Below, piece after piece: positions 16,209 through 19,893 of a stretch of 19,893 nucleotides of DNA; the first letter of the stretch is position 1, and every line of letters starts with the position of its first letter. A program made the translations under genes and the position numbers. Below the pieces are notes generated by a model. That model was given only the letters and a program-made list of their open reading frames with translations, was not told where the DNA came from and did no database searches. This stretch comes from an uncultured Lachnospiraceae bacterium. Its GTDB lineage: Bacteria > Bacillota > Clostridia > Lachnospirales > Lachnospiraceae. The stretch is from contig CAJUPT010000009.1 of NCBI GenBank assembly GCA_910588405.1, positions 1 through 19,893 of the forward strand, read 5' to 3'.

Positions 16209-17930
16209 TTATTCCACCGAAATCACATAATAATAGATTGGCTGTCCGCCATTCTGCAGCTCCACGTCACAGGCGGGGTAAGCCTCCTGCACCTTCTCAT
16301 AAAATGCTTGCGCATCCCCTTCTTCCAGATCGCTGCCGTAATAGATCGTAATCAGCTCCGAATCCTCGTCCACCATGGAAGAAAGAAGCTCCAGCGCCGT
16401 GCCCGTCACGTCATTTCCCACCGCCGCGATGGTGTGGTCGTCCAGGCCCATAATATCCCCCGCATGGATTTCCTTGCCGTCGATGGCCGTATCCCGCACG
16501 GCATAAGTGACCTGGCCTGTTTTCACCAGACTCAGCTCCTCCTCCATCTCCCTGGCATTTTCCTCTGCGCTCCGGTCCGGAGAAAATCCGATAATGGCGG
16601 AAATTCCCTGGGGCACGGTCTTGGTGGGAACCACGATCACTTCCTTATCCTCTGTCAGAGACTGGGCCTGCTGAGCCGCCAGAATAATATTTTTATTATT
16701 CGGAAGGACAAATACCGTGTCCGCATTTACCTGATTGATGGCGTTCAGCATATCCTCGGTGCTGGGATTCATGGTCTGTCCGCCGGTGATCAGGCAGTCC
16801 ACACCCAGATCACGGAATATGGCGTCCATACCCTCGCCCACGGAAACTGCCACAAACCCATAGGGCTTTCTCGGCTCCGTCGGCTTTTCTGCCGTCCTTG
16901 TTTCCTCCGCCGCTTTCTGCTCCGCAGCCAGACGACTGGCATCCTTGATCAGCTTTTCCTGATGCTCCTCCCGCATATTGTCAATCTTCATGCGGGACAG
17001 AGAGCCGTAGGTCAGCGCCTTCTGAATGGCCAGACCGGGATCATTGGTATGCACATGTACTTTCACGATTTCCTCATCGGCCACCAGCACGATCGAATCG
17101 CCGATGGACTCCAGATATTGCTTGAACGCCTGTTCCTCGCTGTCCTCCATCTCTTTTTCCAGGTTAATGATAAATTCCGTGCAGTAACCAAATTTAATAT
17201 CAAAATCCGTAAGCCCGGACTGTCCCTGACCTTCAAACGCCTCTCTGCTGCCAGTCTCCCCTGCTCCCGAACCGGCCGAAAGAGCTTCTCCTCCCTGGGC
17301 CGGAGCGATTTCTTTTCCGGTCATGGCGCTGTATGCGCCCTTCATGGCCTGCATCAGCCCCTGTCCGCCGGAATCCACCACGCCGGCCTCCTTCAGCACA
17401 GGAAGCAGCTCCGGCGTATGGGCCAGCACCTTATCTCCGTATTCGATAATCTGACGGAGAGCCTCGTCCAGATCGTCGATTTCCTCCCGCAGCTCTATGG
17501 CCTTGTCCGCCATTCCCTTCGCCACGGTCAGAATCGTGCCTTCCTTCGGCTTCATCACCGCCTTGTAAGCCGTTTCCACCGCCTTCTGGAAAGCATCCGC
17601 CATCAGAGGCACGTCGATGGCATCCTGTTTTTTGATGGCCTTCGTGAATCCTCTCAGAAGCTGAGACAGAATCACGCCTGAATTTCCCCGTGCGCCCCGC
17701 AGGGAACCGGAAGAGATGGCCTTGGCCAGATTCTCTAACGTAGGCTGCTCGATGGCCTGCACCTCTCTCGCCGCGGACATAATCGTCATCGTCATATTCG
17801 TGCCCGTATCGCCGTCGGGAACGGGGAACACATTCAGTTCATTAATCCATTCTTTGTTCAGATCCAGGTTATTCGCGCCGGACAGGAACATTTTTTTCAG
17901 CAAATCAGCATCAATTTTATAGACAGCCAC
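16209..17930 (-). CDS. yloV: DAK2-domain protein, YloV/FakA-like fatty acid kinase subunit
   Basis: FakA, with a fatty-acid-binding FakB (DegV family) partner, phosphorylates exogenous fatty acids for phospholipid synthesis. The N-terminal DAK2 kinase domain shows FPVPDGDTGTNM (35-46), whose aspartates hold Mg-ATP, and the GARGNSGVILSQLLRGF loop. A middle domain and a C-terminal DegV-like domain (VLPNNKNIILAAQQA region) follow, giving the usual full length at 573 residues. A low-complexity stretch at about residues 217-238 links the domains. The start is GTG, with AAGGAGG nine bases upstream. It follows yloU by 21 bases, the conserved Firmicutes order. No FakB is in the window. Confidence 0.92.
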   Translation of the reverse strand: MAVYKIDADLLKKMFLSGANNLDLNKEWINELNVFPVPDGDTGTNMTMTIMSAAREVQAIEQPTLENLAKAISSGSLRGARGNSGVILSQLLRGFTKAIKKQDAIDVPLMADAFQKAVETAYKAVMKPKEGTILTVAKGMADKAIELREEIDDLDEALRQIIEYGDKVLAHTPELLPVLKEAGVVDSGGQGLMQAMKGAYSAMTGKEIAPAQGGEALSAGSGAGETGSREAFEGQGQSGLTDFDIKFGYCTEFIINLEKEMEDSEEQAFKQYLESIGDSIVLVADEEIVKVHVHTNDPGLAIQKALTYGSLSRMKIDNMREEHQEKLIKDASRLAAEQKAAEETRTAEKPTEPRKPYGFVAVSVGEGMDAIFRDLGVDCLITGGQTMNPSTEDMLNAINQVNADTVFVLPNNKNIILAAQQAQSLTEDKEVIVVPTKTVPQGISAIIGFSPDRSAEENAREMEEELSLVKTGQVTYAVRDTAIDGKEIHAGDIMGLDDHTIAAVGNDVTGTALELLSSMVDEDSELITIYYGSDLEEGDAQAFYEKVQEAYPACDVELQNGGQPIYYYVISVE

Positions 17931-17951
17931 TGGTTCTATCCTCCTTAAAAA

Positions 17952-18308
17952 CTAATCCATCACCCGCACGCCCTCAACATAAATGTTGATCTTCTCCACG
18001 GGCGCGCCTGTGAACTGCTCGACTTTATACTTCACGTTTTCAATCAGATTATCCGCCACGGCCGAAATGCTGACGCCGTATACGACGATCACATGGAAAT
18101 CGATGGTGATCCGGTTATTATCCACGGTTACATTCACGCCATGTGTCAGACTGTTCTTTTTCAGGAGCTTTACCAGGCCGTCCTTCATGCTGATCGCCGC
18201 CATCCCCACGATTCCAAAACACTCGATGGCCACGGAACCCGCATAGCGGGCAATCACTTCCGTATCGATCAGGACTTCCCCTAATTTATTGTAGATCCGA
18301 CATTTCAT
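17952..18308 (-). CDS. yloU: Asp23/Gls24 family envelope-stress protein (YloU)
   Basis: A 118-residue Asp23/Gls24-domain protein. The family is linked with envelope stress and alkaline shock, and its members are small, abundant and often membrane-associated through partners. VIARYAGSVAIECFGIVGMA and FHVIVVYGVSISAVADNLIE are the typical conserved blocks; no membrane segment is seen. The ATG has AGGAGG seven bases upstream. It is the first gene of the yloU-yloV-recG operon, divergent from rpmB as in other Firmicutes. Its leader of about 215 bases contains one full copy of the structured repeat described below, ending just before the ribosome binding site. Confidence 0.93.
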   Translation of the reverse strand: MKCRIYNKLGEVLIDTEVIARYAGSVAIECFGIVGMAAISMKDGLVKLLKKNSLTHGVNVTVDNNRITIDFHVIVVYGVSISAVADNLIENVKYKVEQFTGAPVEKINIYVEGVRVMD

Positions 18309-18326
18309 ACATCTTCCTCCTAATAA

Positions 18327-18457
18327 AGTTCCGCAACTCCCCTTCCAAGCCCCTTGAACCCGGAAGAATTTTCAGCTACTAAAGCGTCTTGAACCTGGAA
18401 GAATTTTCAGCCGCTAAAGCGTCTGTAAATCCTTCCGGGGCTTGTACGGTACGTTGC
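18327..18457 (-). repeat. Structured leader repeat, copy A (upstream of yloU)
   Basis: Read on the minus strand this is one long bulged hairpin. P1 is eight pairs (18437-18444 with 18346-18353). An eight-base GGGTTCAA bulge lies only on the 3' side. P2 is ten pairs, GGAAGGATTT (18427-18436) with AAATTCTTCC, including one G-U. P3 is CAG-a-CGC, loop TTTA, GCG-g-CTG. Flanking GCAAC (18453-18457) and GTTGC (18333-18337) can close an outer helix. The 3' tail ends in GTTGCGGAACTTTA next to the yloU ribosome binding site. It lies inside the predicted yloU transcript. It shares this structure with the copy before gerW. No known family recognised. Confidence 0.8.
18355..18424 (-). repeat. Internal 35-base tandem duplication in copy A
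   Basis: Two adjacent 35-base units (18355-18389 and 18390-18424) differ at three positions. Each contains the 3' strand of P2 and most of P3, so the 5' strand at 18427-18436 has two possible partners. The extra unit fully accounts for the length difference from copy B: the P1-to-P1 span is 99 bases here and 64 there. Confidence 0.9.
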
Positions 18458-18530
18458 TGTTTTTATAAACTACCGAATACTGCCTTTTCAAAACAAGGCA
18501 TTTATTTCCTTAACATATATACTCGTCAAT

Positions 18531-18559
18531 ATTATAACCGCTAATCCCTGATTTGGAAA
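18531..18559 (-). promoter_or_regulatory. Sigma-A promoter of the yloU operon
   Basis: On the minus strand a perfect TATAAT (18531-18536) stands 17 bases after TTTCCA (18554-18559, four of six). Transcription would begin near 18524 and pass through a small TGCCTT/AAGGCA hairpin and the structured repeat before reaching yloU. An alternative TTGACG-based pair lies a little further downstream. Confidence 0.5.
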
Positions 18560-18599
18560 GGTTATTTTCTATTTTTTTGTCCCGGGGCTGTTTTTATGC

Positions 18600-18628
18600 T
18601 TGCAATTCTCTGAAATATTTGATATGAT
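18600..18628 (+). promoter_or_regulatory. Sigma-A promoter of rpmB
   Basis: TTGCAA (18600-18605) and TATGAT (18623-18628) are spaced by exactly 17 bases, matching the housekeeping consensus at four and five of six positions. Transcription from about 18635 leaves an 85-base leader before rpmB. It diverges from the yloU promoter; the two -35 boxes are 40 bases apart. Confidence 0.65.
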
Positions 18629-18721
18629 AGGTAAGGTTGCGGGCCAGTCTGTTTCTGTCCAATACCATTGACCGCGGGATCATTTCGATCTGAGGGAACT
18701 TATATATAAGGAGGTGCGAAG

Positions 18722-18907
18722 ATGGCGAAATGTGCTATTTGTCAGAGAGGCGCTCATTTTGGTAATGCCGTGAGCCACTCCCATAGAAGATCAAATAAAA
18801 TGTGGAGATGCAACGTAAAATCCGTTAAGGTGAACGTAAACGGAGCTGCCAAAAAAATGTATGTATGTACATCCTGCTTAAAGTCAGGTTTAGTTGAGAG
18901 AGCTTAA
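18722..18907 (+). CDS. rpmB: 50S ribosomal protein L28, zinc-ribbon form
   Basis: L28 is a structural protein of the large ribosomal subunit. The 61-residue sequence MAKCAICQRG...SHSHRRSNKMW is the typical L28 N-terminal region. Cysteines C4, C7 and C49, C52 form the two CxxC pairs of the zinc-binding (C+) version; C30 is extra. AAGGAGG lies six bases before the ATG. A very strong terminator follows, and the gene is monocistronic. The divergent yloU neighbour is the conserved order. Confidence 0.97.
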   Translation: MAKCAICQRGAHFGNAVSHSHRRSNKMWRCNVKSVKVNVNGAAKKMYVCTSCLKSGLVERA

Positions 18908-18918
18908 GAGATGTTAAG

Positions 18919-18982
18919 AAGCCGTATGAAAGAGTCCGCATAACTGTCGCAAAAGTTAGCGGATTTTTTCATACGGCTTTTT
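18919..18982 (+). terminator. Large intrinsic terminator of rpmB
   Basis: A 13-base-pair outer stem (AAGCCGTATGAAA 18919-18931 with its complement 18967-18979) is topped by an inner stem (TCCGC-a-TAACT with AGTTAGCGGA) and ends in a T-run (to 18982). The other strand has no T-run after the stem, so it would end the convergent minus-strand gene only poorly. Confidence 0.85.
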
Positions 18983-18988
18983 ATCGCT

Positions 18989-19132
18989 TTAACAGGGGCC
19001 GCAAAATAACTGATAACCCAGTACCAGACACACAATCACAAAACACAGCGTCGTCAGCGTCTTCGGGAGAAACAGCATCAGCGCCATGCCCCCTCCGAAA
19101 CAGAACAGTATCAGGCCGCAGATTCGCTTCAT
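18989..19132 (-). CDS. Small hydrophobic membrane protein, 47 residues
   Basis: A short open frame begins MKRICGLILFCFGGGMALML and ends YQLFCGPC. It has two hydrophobic helices (about residues 4-21 and 28-43) separated by a LPKTLTT turn, and five cysteines. An AGGAG stands 11 bases before the ATG, somewhat far but usable. Similar KRICG-type small membrane proteins occur in Clostridia as I remember them, with no known function. It is downstream of gerW on the same strand, so a sporulation context is possible but unproven. Its stop is seven bases from the rpmB terminator. Confidence 0.65.
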   Translation of the reverse strand: MKRICGLILFCFGGGMALMLFLPKTLTTLCFVIVCLVLGYQLFCGPC

Positions 19133-19318
19133 CGCCTGTGCTTCTCCTTTTATGCTGTTATTACAGTCTATGCGCCGGGGCGTCCAATCATTAATCTTTT
19201 CCCCGTCAAAACTTTTCTTTCCGCATCCCGCACAAGAGATCCATCTCTCATGTATTGGCGTCCTGTCCCATTCATATCCGGCAAATCGTGCAGGATATGG
19301 TTATGGCAGCATCCTCCA
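19133..19318 (-). other. gerW to small-protein gap with start-less zinc-ribbon-like frame
   Basis: An ATG overlapping the gerW stop opens a 15-codon frame containing CTIC, and a second frame, without any start codon, runs open into the small membrane protein and contains RWISCAGCGKKSFDGEKIND. The two together resemble a split zinc ribbon, CxxC followed by CxxC. This could be a frameshifted gene remnant or chance. No promoter or terminator is clear. Confidence 0.25.
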
Positions 19319-19714
19319 TTATTTTTCTTCGTCCTTCTGTACCGCGTCGATAATCTCTTCGTCGGTTATCTCTTCCTGATCGGAAGATTTGGTAAACTTA
19401 TTCACCAGATCAGGCACCATATCCAATAGCTTTGTAACGGTATCCTGATTCTTGATATTCACCAGTCTGGCCGTACCGTTCTGAAGCACCAGCACCGCGC
19501 TCGGCGTAATCTTGCCGCCCAGGCCGCCGCCGGCTCCGTTTTTTAAATTTGTACTGTTCGCTCCGGCCGCGCATCCGAAGGATACGTCCACCAGAGGCAG
19601 AATCACCGCCCCCTTAAGCTGAATCGGATCGCCGACCACCGTCTTGGTAGTGACGAAGTTTTCCATTCCTTTAAACAAAGATTCCACTGTCGATGAAAAT
19701 TGATTTTCCGCCAT
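19319..19714 (-). CDS. gerW: GerW family sporulation protein (YtfJ)
   Basis: A 131-residue protein of the GerW/YtfJ family, which in Bacillus is a spore protein needed for proper germination with some nutrients. The conserved middle is visible: VVGDPIQLKGAVILPLVDVS (residues 26-45), a glycine-rich GAGGGLGGKITPSAVLVL, then VKNI-like VNIKNQDTV. The C-terminal 30 residues are acidic and variable. The ATG has GGAGG seven bases upstream. Two tandem copies of the structured repeat lie directly upstream in its leader. The following small membrane gene is on the same strand and may be co-transcribed. Confidence 0.93.
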   Translation of the reverse strand: MAENQFSSTVESLFKGMENFVTTKTVVGDPIQLKGAVILPLVDVSFGCAAGANSTNLKNGAGGGLGGKITPSAVLVLQNGTARLVNIKNQDTVTKLLDMVPDLVNKFTKSSDQEEITDEEIIDAVQKDEEK

Positions 19715-19733
19715 ATCATGCCCTCCTATTTAT

Positions 19734-19838
19734 AGTTCCGCTACAGCCCTCTCATGTCCCATGAACCTGGAAGAATTTTCGGCCACTAAAGTGTCCGTAA
19801 ATCCTTCCGGGACATGTACGGGCTTCCGCTGTCGATTC
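19734..19838 (-). repeat. Structured leader repeat, copy B (upstream of gerW)
   Basis: A 105-base unit read on the minus strand. P1 is GGGACATG-side (19809-19816) with CATGTCCC (19753-19760), eight pairs. The 3'-side bulge is AGGTTCAT. P2 (19799-19808 with 19769-19778) is identical to that of copy A. P3 is CGG-a-CAC, loop TTTA, GTG-g-CCG. The 3' tail AGCGGAACTATA runs into the gerW ribosome binding site. Compared with copy A, P1 and P3 differ by paired changes that keep the helix. Confidence 0.8.
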
Positions 19839-19893
19839 AGTTCCGCTACAGCCCTCTCATGTCCCATGAACCTGGAAGAATTTTCGGCCACTA
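19839..19893 (-). repeat. Structured leader repeat, copy C, tandem to copy B and cut by the window end
   Basis: The first 55 bases repeat copy B exactly with a period of 105 bases. Copy C therefore begins where copy B ends, a recent head-to-tail duplication that may continue beyond the window. Confidence 0.9.

Noticed and set aside
16185..17681. 498-codon open frame on the plus strand opposite yloV
   Set aside because: It lies wholly antisense to a well-supported full-length DAK2-domain gene, has a histidine- and arginine-rich shadow composition, and has no matching family or ribosome site.
18346..18361. tRNA-like T-loop (GGTTCAA) in the repeat element
   Set aside because: The string is in a bulge, not a seven-base loop on a five-pair stem, and no acceptor or anticodon arms are present.
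18346..18444. Intrinsic terminator formed by the repeat hairpin
   Set aside because: No T-run follows the stem on either strand; the tail on the gene strand is GGAAGGGG-rich.
19734..19893. CRISPR-like array
   Set aside because: The repeat unit is 105 bases with no spacers between units, unlike CRISPR repeats of about 25-40 bases, and there are no cas genes.

Overview
The window looks like chromosomal DNA of an endospore-forming, Gram-positive gut-type Clostridia, most likely a Lachnospiraceae-like genus. The evidence is spoIVA and gerW (sporulation), the rpmB / yloU-yloV / recG neighbourhood typical of Firmicutes, strong AGGAGG-type ribosome binding sites with several GTG and TTG starts, and roughly 50-55 % GC judged by eye. 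The species cannot be named from the sequence.

Bases 1-3710 (plus strand) hold an extended -10 promoter, a GC-rich leader, a PilZ-domain gene overlapping by one base a large DUF6020-type membrane protein, and a GtrB-like polyprenyl-phosphate glycosyltransferase. A bidirectional terminator ends this unit.

Bases 3716-11167 (minus strand) are a convergent glycan operon. In transcription order it holds the decayed remains of a large membrane protein, a short DPM1-like GT2, a GT-C-like membrane protein, a GtrII-family membrane protein, a GT14 (core-2/I-branching type) enzyme, a GT11 alpha-1,2-fucosyltransferase, and a GT-A-like putative glycosyltransferase. Together with the plus-strand unit this looks like a surface-glycan decoration locus. 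Lipid-linked sugars would be made in the cytoplasm and transferred outside by polytopic enzymes, and the PilZ gene suggests a c-di-GMP link. No Wzx or Wzy and no GtrA-type flippase is seen.

Bases 11282-13111 (minus) hold spoIVA, with a sigma-E-like promoter, and a small cysteine-rich protein. Bases 13319-18308 (minus) hold an operon of yloU (Asp23), yloV (DAK2/FakA-like) and recG, followed by an AT-richer fic gene that looks acquired. rpmB (plus) diverges from yloU. Beyond it, minus-strand genes encode a 47-residue membrane protein, too short for ordinary gene calling, and gerW.

The most unusual content is a repeated structured element in the non-coding DNA just upstream of yloU (18327-18457) and gerW (19734-19838, plus a second tandem copy cut by the window end). 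A 20-base relic lies upstream of fic. All are in the same orientation as the gene that follows and end just before its ribosome binding site. The two complete loci fold into the same long bulged hairpin. Four base pairs covary between them, and one pair is G-U only in the RNA made from the gene strand, so this is probably a conserved RNA or RNA-structured mobile element. I do not recognise it.
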